A stretch of 64,000 nucleotides of DNA. It comes from an uncultured Prevotella sp. (lineage in GTDB: Bacteria > Bacteroidota > Bacteroidia > Bacteroidales > Bacteroidaceae). A program made the position numbers and the translations under genes. Numbering within the stretch: position 1 is the stretch's first letter; each line of letters begins with the position of its first letter. Location of the stretch: contig CAAGKM010000031.1 of NCBI GenBank assembly GCA_900770395.1, positions 1 through 64,000 on the forward strand. Reading direction: 5' to 3'. Positions 1 to 7,571 of the stretch are shown piece by piece. The notes under the pieces were generated by a model that saw only the letters and a program-made list of their open reading frames with translations, had not been told where the DNA came from and ran no database searches.

Positions 1-269
1 AACTCCTCGAGCGACTTCACGCCCTTGGTGTCGAGCGTGTAGCGGAAGTAGCCCAGTCCCTTGATGTGGACGCTCTTGCCCTGCGACATGCGGGTGTGCA
101 TCACTCCCGATATGTCGCCCAGCACTGCCTGAACGTCTGAGTTGCTTACTGTGGAGATCTTTGCCAGATCCTTGGCGATTGTCTCCGTCTCTACAGGTTT
201 ACCCTGCACGATAGCCTTGGGGTAGTACACCCCCTGCTGCTTCTGAAATGCTTTTTTCCAAAAGGGCAT
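1..269 (-). CDS. HU-like DNA-binding protein, partial (C-terminus outside window)
   Basis: My reading of the minus strand gives 89 codons from the ATG at 269, open to the window edge. The start reads MPFWKKAFQKQQGVYYPKAI; further in there are VQGKPVETETIAKDLAKIST and a GLGYFRY segment. This pattern matches the HU-like (HU-HIG) family of Bacteroidota, small nucleoid-type DNA-binding proteins related to HU/IHF. The residues just before the edge (DTKGVKSLEE) lie near the start of the family's beta-arm half. The leader upstream (270-400) carries an unusual 22-bp tandem repeat within an inverted repeat. The family is fairly clear; target and role are not. Confidence 0.75.
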   Translation of the reverse strand, partial: MPFWKKAFQKQQGVYYPKAIVQGKPVETETIAKDLAKISTVSNSDVQAVLGDISGVMHTRMSQGKSVHIKGLGYFRYTLDTKGVKSLEE

Positions 270-332
270 GATTGTAATTTTTTTTTAATTGTTAGTAATA
301 GTGTGATTTTTATAGCTCCACTTTGTGCTTCC

Positions 333-393
333 CTATGTGCCACTTCGAGCGCTTCTATGTGCCACTTCGAGCGCTTCTAAGTGGCACTTAGGG
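333..393. repeat. 22-bp tandem duplication inside an inverted repeat (HU-like gene leader)
   Basis: Two perfect 22-bp copies abut at 333-354 and 355-376 (each begins CTATGTGCCACTTC and contains the palindrome AGCGCT). The outer sequence 331-345 (CCCTATGTGCCACTT) is an inverted match, one mismatch, to 379-393 (AAGTGGCACTTAGGG). As RNA on the minus strand this can fold into alternative hairpins in the 5' leader of the HU-like gene. Confidence 0.8.
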
Positions 394-487
394 AAAAGCG
401 GGGTTTTTCCTTGTTTTTTTCTTGTTTTCAGCCATAATCTTTTGTTTTAATTTTTTACCAGCATCGGGAGCGTTCCGACGGCTGCGC

Positions 488-511
488 AGCGTTTATTGCA
501 GCCAAAGGCTG
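488..511. repeat. Repeated 24-bp block after fimbrillin-like gene, copy 1
   Basis: The 24 bases at 488-511 are identical to 2244-2267. Each lies a few bases beyond the stop codon of a fimbrillin-like gene and contains CAGCC-TTT-GGCTG on the minus strand, a short hairpin. Similarity runs on through the stop codon into the last codons (GGTCAGAAAGCGAGGA), so the duplication covered gene end and 3' UTR together. Confidence 0.75.
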
Positions 512-517
512 GACAGG

Positions 518-2158
518 TCAGAAAGCGAGGACAGCACGCACGAAGTAGTCGTAGTCCTTTTGGTTGTATTTGGACCCGCCATCGCCAAAGCTCACGCTCT
601 GCGCGTTGACCGAGATTATCGGAGCCTCAGTGGACGACCAATACAATGATGTGCTGAACCATTTTATCTTGTCCCTATAAATACAATCAGCAGGGACGCT
701 GCTTCTTACAGCATCCATACGAGCTGATAAAACAGAACGGTTCTGATAAAGATACTTCAACTGACTGCCTACGGGGAAGAACCAGCCGCAGGTGTTGCTT
801 GGAGCTGCCAGAGGCTTTTGCCAGTCATATTTCCCTTTGGCATCGTTGCCGTCTTGGTCAAGCATCCGGTTGCCGTAGGTTTCGCAGGCAAGGGCGGCAG
901 GGAAATGTTTCATTTCCCAACCGGCTGCTTTATTGGTCTCGTTATCGACAAATTCATGGAATTTCAGGCTGTTGGAATAACCTTGCCAAGCACTAGTAGA
1001 AGTATCTACCTTTTTATCATATTCATTTTTCGGCCCATATTCCCAGCGGAGGCGGTCAGTATCGTCGTCATGCGCATCTGTCAGGGCAACTACATAGCCG
1101 TGGACTTTACCATCGGGAATAGTCGGGCCATCCTCGGTCAAGGGCTTTGAATAATCGGACTGGTCGGTCTCATGCTGCCCGACATAGAACACGATGCCTA
1201 TGACATTGCCGTCGGGGGTGGCTTCCTGGGGGATGATATACCATTTGTTGTCGCTGTCCTTGCAGAAGTAGTCGCCCATTTGGAGGGGAGTCTGCTTTTC
1301 GGTTTGCGTGGCACCGTCTATCTTATAGGTTTTGTAGTGGCTGCCCGTGATGCCGTACGAAGGGACCCAGAACTCTCTCTTGCCATTGTCGTAGCTTCCG
1401 ATGAGCATTGTGGGATTATTGGGATATACGATATAACGGTAAGTGCCGTCCGCCATGCGGCAAGGCTTGGCGTCGCTGTCGGTGAAGTCTGCCGATGATG
1501 TCACGGTGCAGTCGGGTATCGCTCCATCTGCATTGTCGGTGAACTTATACACCGTCTTTGGCATCTCGATGACGGCCATCGCCATGCGGTGGGTCATGGA
1601 GAAGGAGAGCGAGAGCGTGCCGTTGGCCTTTGTCGCCGTGCCCGCAGCGGTCATCAGGTCGGAGGCGGTGTAGGCGGCGTAGGTGCTTTGGTCGTACTCT
1701 GGCTGCCAGCAGCTGACAAACGTGGCGAAGAAACCGTTAGCGTCAGTGGCGGAAGCGTTGGTTTTGCCGCTCATGTCCGATTGGTAAGGATAGTAGAGGA
1801 AATCCTTCTCGCCCGGCAGTCCGCCGCCGAGGGTCACGTCGGCTTCGGGCTGCCATGTGAGGCTGCCGTTAGTGCCTGTGGTGACGGTGAGTTTCACATT
1901 GTCATAGACCACCGTGCCGCCACGCACGATGTAGAGTCCGCAAGCGTCGCCGACGGTGAACTCCGTGCTGTAGCCGTTCTCGGCGGCACGGGTGGCGGCT
2001 TTGTCGGTGGAGGCATATCCGCCGTCGGTCACGGTGATGGTGAGCGGTGTGGCGTCGCTTGCGCCGCTCATGTCGGGCAGTTCCTCCTGCTGACAGGAGG
2101 CAAGGAGTAGCGGCAGCGCCGCCGCCATCCAAAGGATATGTTTGATGTTTCGATTCAT
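518..2158 (-). CDS. Fimbrillin-like lipoprotein with Lcl/DUF1566-like C-terminal domain
   Basis: This is a 546-residue predicted outer-surface lipoprotein. I chose the ATG at 2158 because it gives a compact signal peptide, MNRNIKHILWMAAALPLLLASC, with lipobox LASC; the longer frame upstream starts at a non-canonical position. Residues about 35-300 resemble the fimbrillin / Mfa-like family (DKAATRA near a mature N-terminus, FSMTHRMAMAVIEMP strand motif). The C-terminal third, from about VIGIVFYVGQHETDQSDYS to YWSSTE and VRAVLAF, matches the Lcl C-terminal / DUF1566-like fold. It is a paralogue of the gene at 2275-3891. A tip or accessory adhesin is more likely than a polymerising stalk subunit, because of the fused C-terminal domain; that is inference. 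Confidence 0.75.
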   Translation of the reverse strand: MNRNIKHILWMAAALPLLLASCQQEELPDMSGASDATPLTITVTDGGYASTDKAATRAAENGYSTEFTVGDACGLYIVRGGTVVYDNVKLTVTTGTNGSLTWQPEADVTLGGGLPGEKDFLYYPYQSDMSGKTNASATDANGFFATFVSCWQPEYDQSTYAAYTASDLMTAAGTATKANGTLSLSFSMTHRMAMAVIEMPKTVYKFTDNADGAIPDCTVTSSADFTDSDAKPCRMADGTYRYIVYPNNPTMLIGSYDNGKREFWVPSYGITGSHYKTYKIDGATQTEKQTPLQMGDYFCKDSDNKWYIIPQEATPDGNVIGIVFYVGQHETDQSDYSKPLTEDGPTIPDGKVHGYVVALTDAHDDDTDRLRWEYGPKNEYDKKVDTSTSAWQGYSNSLKFHEFVDNETNKAAGWEMKHFPAALACETYGNRMLDQDGNDAKGKYDWQKPLAAPSNTCGWFFPVGSQLKYLYQNRSVLSARMDAVRSSVPADCIYRDKIKWFSTSLYWSSTEAPIISVNAQSVSFGDGGSKYNQKDYDYFVRAVLAF

Positions 2159-2195
2159 TGTCTTTTCTTCTTTTATCAATGATAGGTAAAATAAA

Positions 2196-2239
2196 CTGCA
2201 AGCCGAGTGCAGAGCCAAGTTAGCTTGTGCTATGCCGAG
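2196..2239 (-). repeat. GGCATAGC-TTGGCTCTGC repeat, minus orientation
   Basis: Read on the minus strand it runs CCTCGGCATAGCACAAGC then TAACTTGGCTCTGCACTCGG. A related copy (about 32 of 41 positions) lies at 3952-3993 in the opposite orientation. Here it sits directly upstream of the lipoprotein gene starting at 2158. The TTG of TTGGCTC lies 20 bp from TTTATTTT, a poor match to TAnnTTTG, so a weak promoter is possible. Confidence 0.55.
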
Positions 2240-2243
2240 GCGT

Positions 2244-2267
2244 AGCGTTTATTGCAGCCAAAGGCTG
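2244..2267. repeat. Repeated 24-bp block after fimbrillin-like gene, copy 2
   Basis: Identical to 488-511 and at the same distance from the stop codon of its own gene (2275-3891). It includes the CAGCC/GGCTG hairpin. Confidence 0.75.
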
Positions 2268-2274
2268 AAATGGG

Positions 2275-3891
2275 TCAGAAAGCGAGGATGGGGCGCACGA
2301 TGCAGCTGCTACCGTAGCTCTTATATTCGGCGGTCACGTAGTCGCTGCCCACTCTCACACAGAGAGCGCCTTCCGCCGGACGACTGTAGTGCTCCGAAGA
2401 GGACCAGTACTTATCAGTCTTTAAGTCTGTAGCAACAGATTTGGAAGCAAATAAAGTAGAACGATTTTTGTAAATCTTCCACATCTGACCGATGGAGGGC
2501 AAAAACCAGCCGCTGCTGTTGGAAGGGGCATTGCAACCGGTTTCATACGACACAACTGCATACCAGGTGGCGGGATAACCAGCCTCCTCTATGGCATTCA
2601 ACTTGTCCTTGCCTCCGGCGGCGGTGATGATATTCTGCGTCCATGCGTAGCCGCTCCAGTCAATATCGGGATTATCCTTATTGTTCAGTTTATTACCACT
2701 ACCATCCGTAGGGCAACATCCTAACTCTTCTCCAGAAACACCCCACATACAATGATAGCTTGTGGCATCCTCAAGGGCAACTACATAGCCGTGGCACTTC
2801 TTCTGTCCGATACCGGTTGACGTGTAATCGGATTGGTCGGCGGGGTGTTGCCCCACATGGAACACGATGCCGATACAGGTCTTGTCGCTCAGCGGCTGCG
2901 GCGTGGTCGTTGCCCACTCCATCGTGCCGTCGGGATAGAGCTTGCGCAGGCCGCCGTCGCTCCAGGTGCCGTCAGAGTAGTAATAGTCGCCGGTCTTCAC
3001 TTCTGTTTCAGTGCCGTCGTAAGTAATGGTTATTCCCACATCCTCGCTGCCGTCGTCAATCCACCTGCCGCCCGCTACCGCAGTCACCTCTATGCCATTG
3101 GCTTTCACGGTGATGGTGTAGGAGTACTGCCAGCCTGCTTGCAGGTTGCCGGCGTCTTCGGAGGATGGTGTATAGATGAAGTCGCTGCCGCTGAGGCTGA
3201 CCTTGATAAGCGGTTTGCCCGTCATATTCTGTGGCACCACTACCGCCGAACCTGTGTGGGCTGCGGCATCATGACAGGGCTTGATTTCATCGGTCTGCGA
3301 TGTGGGGGCGGCTGTAATCTTGCCGCCGCTTACGGTCACCGACTTGTCGCCCAAGAGCGTCACGGTGGCGGCGTTGAGTTCAGTGTCGGTAATTCCTTGA
3401 CCTTTGACGAGCGTGTAGCTCACCTTTGCCATCTGGTGGGAGAAAGTGAGTTGCACGGGCGCGGCATAGCTTCCCTCGGTCTCGGCATAGAGGAAATCGA
3501 AGGCGGCATAGCCTTGCGACTGGTCGGAGATGACGTAAGTCTGCTGGCCCTCGGCGCATGGAAACCATGCGCTGACGGTGGCCGGAGTGGTGTTCTGCCA
3601 ATAGTAGGGAGCGCCCGCGGCTGTCGCTTTACCGTTGGCATCCATTGTGTATTTGCCGGTGTAGTTGCCGATGCTTACGGCTATCTCCTCGCCGCCCTGC
3701 CATTGGTCCTTGCCTCCGGCGCGGGTCTGCGGCGTGCCTACGGTGGCTGTCAGACTCAGCGGATACTTGCCGTCGGGCAGCGGAGTGCCGCCTGTCTGCT
3801 GCATGTCGTCCTGCGAGCAGGATGCAAATCCCATGCAGAGCAGCAGTGTCGCCGCCATATTCCATAACAGATGTAATTTGCTTCTGTTCAT
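2275..3891 (-). CDS. Fimbrillin-like lipoprotein with Lcl/DUF1566-like C-terminal domain (paralogue)
   Basis: A 538-residue predicted lipoprotein. The signal peptide MNRSKLHLLWNMAATLLLCM ends at lipobox FASC, followed by SQDD. The N-terminal half is fimbrillin-like (TATVGTPQTRAGG near the mature start, LTFSHQMAKVSYTLVKG as the typical strand). The C-terminal part has GIVFHVGQHPADQSDY, CHGYVVALEDA, GWFLPSIGQMW, YWSSSEHYS and VRPILAF, the same domain as in the gene at 518-2158. Gaps to its neighbours are 203 nt upstream and 116 nt downstream, so separate promoters are possible. It probably sits on the outer membrane surface as a fimbria-associated adhesin; ligand unknown. Confidence 0.75.
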   Translation of the reverse strand: MNRSKLHLLWNMAATLLLCMGFASCSQDDMQQTGGTPLPDGKYPLSLTATVGTPQTRAGGKDQWQGGEEIAVSIGNYTGKYTMDANGKATAAGAPYYWQNTTPATVSAWFPCAEGQQTYVISDQSQGYAAFDFLYAETEGSYAAPVQLTFSHQMAKVSYTLVKGQGITDTELNAATVTLLGDKSVTVSGGKITAAPTSQTDEIKPCHDAAAHTGSAVVVPQNMTGKPLIKVSLSGSDFIYTPSSEDAGNLQAGWQYSYTITVKANGIEVTAVAGGRWIDDGSEDVGITITYDGTETEVKTGDYYYSDGTWSDGGLRKLYPDGTMEWATTTPQPLSDKTCIGIVFHVGQHPADQSDYTSTGIGQKKCHGYVVALEDATSYHCMWGVSGEELGCCPTDGSGNKLNNKDNPDIDWSGYAWTQNIITAAGGKDKLNAIEEAGYPATWYAVVSYETGCNAPSNSSGWFLPSIGQMWKIYKNRSTLFASKSVATDLKTDKYWSSSEHYSRPAEGALCVRVGSDYVTAEYKSYGSSCIVRPILAF

Positions 3892-3951
3892 ATCGTTGTC
3901 TTTTCTTGTTTTCTTGTTTTCACTTCACTTCGTTCGTTTTCCTCCTTCTCA

Positions 3952-3993
3952 CCCCGGCATAGCTCAAACAAGTTTGGCTCTGCTCACGGTTTG
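3952..3993 (+). repeat. GGCATAGC-TTGGCTCTGC repeat, plus orientation
   Basis: It runs CCCCGGCATAGCTCAAACAA then GTTTGGCTCTGCTCACGG. It is an inverted, diverged copy of 2196-2239; the two copies bracket the lipoprotein gene 2275-3891. Confidence 0.55.
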
Positions 3994-4094
3994 TTGTCGG
4001 TTGTGCCACCGCACGCTGCGAAACGTGCAGTTACACCATGATTAATGTGTATCTCCGTGCTTTACGCTGCCGCACGGGATGGCTGTGTGTCGGG

Positions 4095-4997
4095 TTACTG
4101 CAAGGTAGCGTCACCGTTGAAAAGCTTTACGCCCCAGTCGGCAATAGTCGATTTATCCAGATTCAGCCCTGTGCGGTTGACTGTGATTGTGTACTGGTAG
4201 TCATTGCTGCACAGGATTTCACCGCCTCCGAATTGGAGCTGGCAAGCGTAATGCTGGTTGTCGTTGGTATAGATATGCAGATTCACCGTTTTACCGCCTG
4301 TGTTCTGTGGGAATACGATGAGTGAGGGCATGCTTGCTCCGTTTGCCACAGTCACATTCTCCATGGTGAGCGTGGCTGCATCGCCGGAGGCTGTGGCAGT
4401 GCCGTCTGCGGGATTGAAGGAACCTGTCAGTGTCAGGCCTTCTATTGCGTATGACGTAATTTTGCTTACGTCTGCTCCGGTGCCGTTTTTGAATGTAAAT
4501 GTGAGCTTGCTCATTCGGTGGGAGAAAACGAAGTTCACCTTTGGGGCTTTGCCTGTGATGGATTTCCTGTGGTCATAGAGGAAGTCAATCTTGGGCTGTT
4601 TTTCAGCCGTCTGGTTTTCGGCGCTTGTCACTGCTTCGATAGGGCTGGGGGCTTCGCCTTGGGTTCCCGTAAAAGGATAGTAGGCAACAAAATCCACCGG
4701 TTTTGTCTTGTCCTGGAAGTACATTGGTGTGCCGGTGAACACCCCGTTGGCGTTTTCGGTGATGTATTCCATATTGACGTACTTGCTCTCGTTCACTCCC
4801 TGCTCGTTTTCGCGGAAAGTGGTGATGCCGATTTTGTCGTTCGTATCCCACGCCGTTCCTGTGGCACGTGACATGGTGCTTTCTCCTATGTTGGCGGTAA
4901 TCTGTGCGGCTACCGGTCCGTTGTCCGCATACTTGTCGTCATTGCTGCATGCAGCCAGTGCAAGCGCTGCTGCCGCGAAAAAATAAATCTTCTTCAT
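4095..4997 (-). CDS. Fimbrillin family lipoprotein
   Basis: A 300-residue predicted lipoprotein, MKKIYFFAAAALALAACSND, with lipobox LAAC. It keeps only the fimbrillin-like part of its two downstream relatives: MSRATGTAWDTNDKIGITTF after the anchor, VNFVFSHRMSKLTFTF in the middle, and a last strand YQYTITVNRTGLNLDKSTI followed by ADWGVKLFNGDATLQ. In this family the N-terminal strand is often removed by a protease before donor-strand polymerisation; whether that applies here cannot be seen. It is the first gene of the cluster and the only one with an evident promoter and long leader, so it is the best candidate for a stalk subunit. Confidence 0.8.
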   Translation of the reverse strand: MKKIYFFAAAALALAACSNDDKYADNGPVAAQITANIGESTMSRATGTAWDTNDKIGITTFRENEQGVNESKYVNMEYITENANGVFTGTPMYFQDKTKPVDFVAYYPFTGTQGEAPSPIEAVTSAENQTAEKQPKIDFLYDHRKSITGKAPKVNFVFSHRMSKLTFTFKNGTGADVSKITSYAIEGLTLTGSFNPADGTATASGDAATLTMENVTVANGASMPSLIVFPQNTGGKTVNLHIYTNDNQHYACQLQFGGGEILCSNDYQYTITVNRTGLNLDKSTIADWGVKLFNGDATLQ

Positions 4998-5144
4998 TGC
5001 TTTTTGGTGTTAATTTGATCAATATTTTTGTTTTTCTATTTCTATGATTCTATTGTTCTGCATCTATGTTGCCTCCGTTCACCTCCTCCCAAGGCATGAT
5101 GGAGAACCTGCCTTGTACATCGCACCGATCCCTACAGAAAAGCT

Positions 5145-5197
5145 GCGATGCGTGCCGCTCCTCAGAATTGCATATTCTAAGGAACGGCACGCATCGC
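5145..5197 (-). promoter_or_regulatory. Leader hairpin, 13-bp perfect stem
   Basis: GCGATGCGTGCCG at 5145-5157 is the perfect reverse complement of CGGCACGCATCGC at 5185-5197, and the stem partly continues inward (CTCCTCAGAAT against ATTCTAAGGAA). In the minus-strand transcript from the promoter near 5302 it lies in the 5' leader of the fimbrillin gene at 4997 and is followed by AGCTTTTC, a short U stretch. Terminator, attenuator or RNA-stability element are all possible. Confidence 0.65.
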
Positions 5198-5210
5198 CGG
5201 TAAACATGAA

Positions 5211-5242
5211 AATACCCTCCCGAGGCTATTCGGGGGGGTATT
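5211..5242 (-). promoter_or_regulatory. Leader hairpin, GC-rich stem flanked by A/T
   Basis: AATACCCTCCCGA (5211-5223) pairs with TCGGGGGGGTATT (5230-5242) with one mismatch. It lies upstream of the 5145-5197 hairpin in the same predicted leader. A GC core flanked by AAAA and TTT looks like an intrinsic terminator in either direction. Confidence 0.6.
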
Positions 5243-5301
5243 TCAAGAGGGTTGATATTTTGTTTATGCTTTTATTTTGCATTAAAGTATCATTTTGCTG
5301 G

Positions 5302-5309
5302 CAAAGGTA
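5302..5309 (-). promoter_or_regulatory. Promoter -7 element for the fimbrillin gene
   Basis: The minus strand reads TACCTTTG, an exact match to the Bacteroidota -7 consensus TAnnTTTG. No clear TTTG lies 19-21 bp upstream. Use of this site would give a leader of about 300 nt before the ATG at 4997. Confidence 0.5.
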
Positions 5310-5479
5310 CGGAAAAAAAAGAAGAATGAAGAACTAACAGTGGATATTTTTTGCGTTCTGCTGCTTTTTTTAACGTTCTTTGTCATTTACGCCTGCTGCG
5401 GTAACTGTTCTTATTATTAAAACCACAGTGACACTCTATCACCTCCTGATTGTCCGAGAACGTCCGTCGCACGATTTTT

Positions 5480-5565
5480 TTTCTTTAGGCACGGATTACA
5501 CGGATTCTCACGGATAAGATAAATAATAATTCCGTGAAAATCCGTGTAATCCGTGCCTAAAGAAA
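5480..5565. repeat. Long palindrome with 35-bp arms downstream of fbp
   Basis: Positions 5480-5514 and 5531-5565 are reverse complements with a single mismatch over 35 bp, around a 16-nt AT-rich loop. The arms contain GGCACGGATTACACGGATT; I recall CACGGATTACACGGATT-type sequence as recurrent in Bacteroidota intergenic DNA. It starts 12 bases past the fbp stop codon and would form a very stable RNA hairpin, so it may end the long his-lys-fbp transcript. The rest of 4998-5577 holds only the two leader hairpins and the -7 element. Confidence 0.85.
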
Positions 5566-5577
5566 TACGCCAATACT

Positions 5578-7569
5578 CTACCGTCTTATCCGCTCAGTTA
5601 TCATACCGTGACGGTAGGCGTAGAGCAATTCCTTCAGGTCGGCTATCTGAGTGCGCAGCTCCACACCCTTGTCGGTGTCAGCAACAATCATGCGATGAGC
5701 CGACATCTCCACAATCTGAGTGGTGCTCTTAATGTCTGTACCACGCATTATTGCGTCAGCAGCACTTGTGAACGGCTCGTGCTGTACCAGCTGGAAACCG
5801 CGGCTGTGGTACACTAACGTATAGCCGGCAATACCCGTCTCGCTATGATAAGCCTCGCTGAAACCTCCGTCAATCACCATCAACCGCCCGTTTGCCTTGA
5901 TAGGGTTCTCACCCTTTGAGGCATGAACAGGCACATGACCGTTGATGATGTGGCGGTTGTCGCCTTTCACTCCAAATGCGTCGAGTATGCTGTCGCATAT
6001 AGCCTCATCGTCTCTCAGACGGAAATAGTTACCCTTGGCTTCCTTACCAACCTCCTTATCGGCAATGAAATAACGCTCAAACGTTGCCATCTTCGACTTG
6101 CAGAACAGCGGACTGTCCTTGCCGCACCACAGATAGAGGAAATAGTCGATGGCTGCACTGCGGTCGGCGGCATCGGTGTCGGCTGTGAACGCCGAGCGGA
6201 TGCTCACACCAATCTCGTGCATCAGCTCACGTCCTTTATACTTAGAGCCGTCAGCCACCACAACCTCACGCAGCGAACCGTCCTCGTTGAGCGGAATGGC
6301 AGCATGAAACAGCAGGTTGCTGTTGCAGATGGTGTACATACAGCCGTGGCTGAGCATGGCAGAGATGTGCTTGTGGAGTTTCTCGCTCACCGCAAACGAA
6401 TGACGCAGACGGTCCATAAGGTCCTTTTCCTCAGGCGTGAGGGCATTGGGGCACTCCGGGTTGATGGTAGGAAACATGCAACTGGTCATCGGATATTCCT
6501 TGCCGTCGATGGTACACACACCACGCCCGTAGTCCACAAGGTCAAACATACTGCGGTGCTGCATGCCCCACTCTGGACGGCGCTTGAAAATCTCCGCCTC
6601 AGTCTTAAACTGCAACACGGCTATCGCCTTGTGCATCTTGGCTGTAAGCATCTTGGTCTTCTCATCCATGCAGCCGTCTCTCAACAGCTTCGGCATAAAT
6701 TCATCGCATGGGTCATCGGCATATGTCTCCATGGCAAACGTTGCCAACGGCACAAGGTTGATGGCATATCCCTCCTCAAGGGTTGTGAGGTTGGCATAGC
6801 GCAGCGACAGGCGAAGCACATTACATATGCAGGCGTCATTACCGGCAAAGGCTCCCATCCACAGAATGTCGTGGTTGCCCCACTGTATGTCCCACGAGTG
6901 ATAGTGGAGCAAGGTGTCCATAATAATATGCGCCCCTGGACCGCGGTCGTAGATGTCGCCGAGAATGTGCAGCTGGTCTATGGCAAGCCTCTGTATCACA
7001 TGACATAGTGCCGTAATGAAATCATCGGCACGGCCCGTGGTGATGATGGTGTCTACAATCACGTTCACGTATGCCGCCTTGTTGATGTCATCGGTACGCT
7101 CATGGAGCAGCTCCTCTATAATATATGAGAAATCGGCGGGCAACGACTTGCGCACCTTTGAATGGGTGTACTTGCTCGCCACATCACGGCACACGCGCAC
7201 CAGCTGGTGTATGGTGATGTGATACCAGTCTGATATATCTTTGTCGGCAGCCTTGATTAGCTCCAGCTTCTGCTCAGGATAATAGATGAGCGTGCAGAGC
7301 TCGTGAATCTCAGTCTCACGGATTGTATTTCCAAACAGCTCGCTCACCTTACGGCGTATGTTTCCAGATGCGTTTTTCAGCACATGCTGGAAAGCCTCAT
7401 GCTCACCGTGAAGGTCGGCAAGAAAGTGCTCCGTGCCCTTTGGAAGGTTTAGAATAGCCTCAAGATTGATTATCTCAGTGCTTGCCTCTGCAATGGTTGG
7501 AAACGATTTCGACAGCAGATTCAGATAGTGCATGTCGGCGTTTATGTCGTATTGTTTTTTAGTAACCAT
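5578..7569 (-). CDS. fbp: Fructose-1,6-bisphosphatase class III
   Basis: A 663-residue cytoplasmic enzyme of the Firmicutes/Bacteroidota-type (class III) FBPase family, which hydrolyses fructose 1,6-bisphosphate to fructose 6-phosphate in gluconeogenesis. The metallophosphatase signature is complete: DLHGE at 52-56, GDIYDRG near 205 and GNHD near 230, with a C-terminal NGHVPVHASKGENPIKANGR segment. Length is normal for the family. The start at 7569 lies 2 bases beyond the stop of the upstream gene, so it is translated as the last gene of the his-lys run. The palindrome at 5480-5565 follows directly. Confidence 0.95.
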   Translation of the reverse strand: MVTKKQYDINADMHYLNLLSKSFPTIAEASTEIINLEAILNLPKGTEHFLADLHGEHEAFQHVLKNASGNIRRKVSELFGNTIRETEIHELCTLIYYPEQKLELIKAADKDISDWYHITIHQLVRVCRDVASKYTHSKVRKSLPADFSYIIEELLHERTDDINKAAYVNVIVDTIITTGRADDFITALCHVIQRLAIDQLHILGDIYDRGPGAHIIMDTLLHYHSWDIQWGNHDILWMGAFAGNDACICNVLRLSLRYANLTTLEEGYAINLVPLATFAMETYADDPCDEFMPKLLRDGCMDEKTKMLTAKMHKAIAVLQFKTEAEIFKRRPEWGMQHRSMFDLVDYGRGVCTIDGKEYPMTSCMFPTINPECPNALTPEEKDLMDRLRHSFAVSEKLHKHISAMLSHGCMYTICNSNLLFHAAIPLNEDGSLREVVVADGSKYKGRELMHEIGVSIRSAFTADTDAADRSAAIDYFLYLWCGKDSPLFCKSKMATFERYFIADKEVGKEAKGNYFRLRDDEAICDSILDAFGVKGDNRHIINGHVPVHASKGENPIKANGRLMVIDGGFSEAYHSETGIAGYTLVYHSRGFQLVQHEPFTSAADAIMRGTDIKSTTQIVEMSAHRMIVADTDKGVELRTQIADLKELLYAYRHGMITERIRR

Positions 7570-7571
7570 AT

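Noticed and set aside
2833..3867. A 344-codon plus-strand open frame
   Set aside because: It is antisense to the lipoprotein gene at 2275-3891, which has a signal peptide, lipobox and conserved domain.
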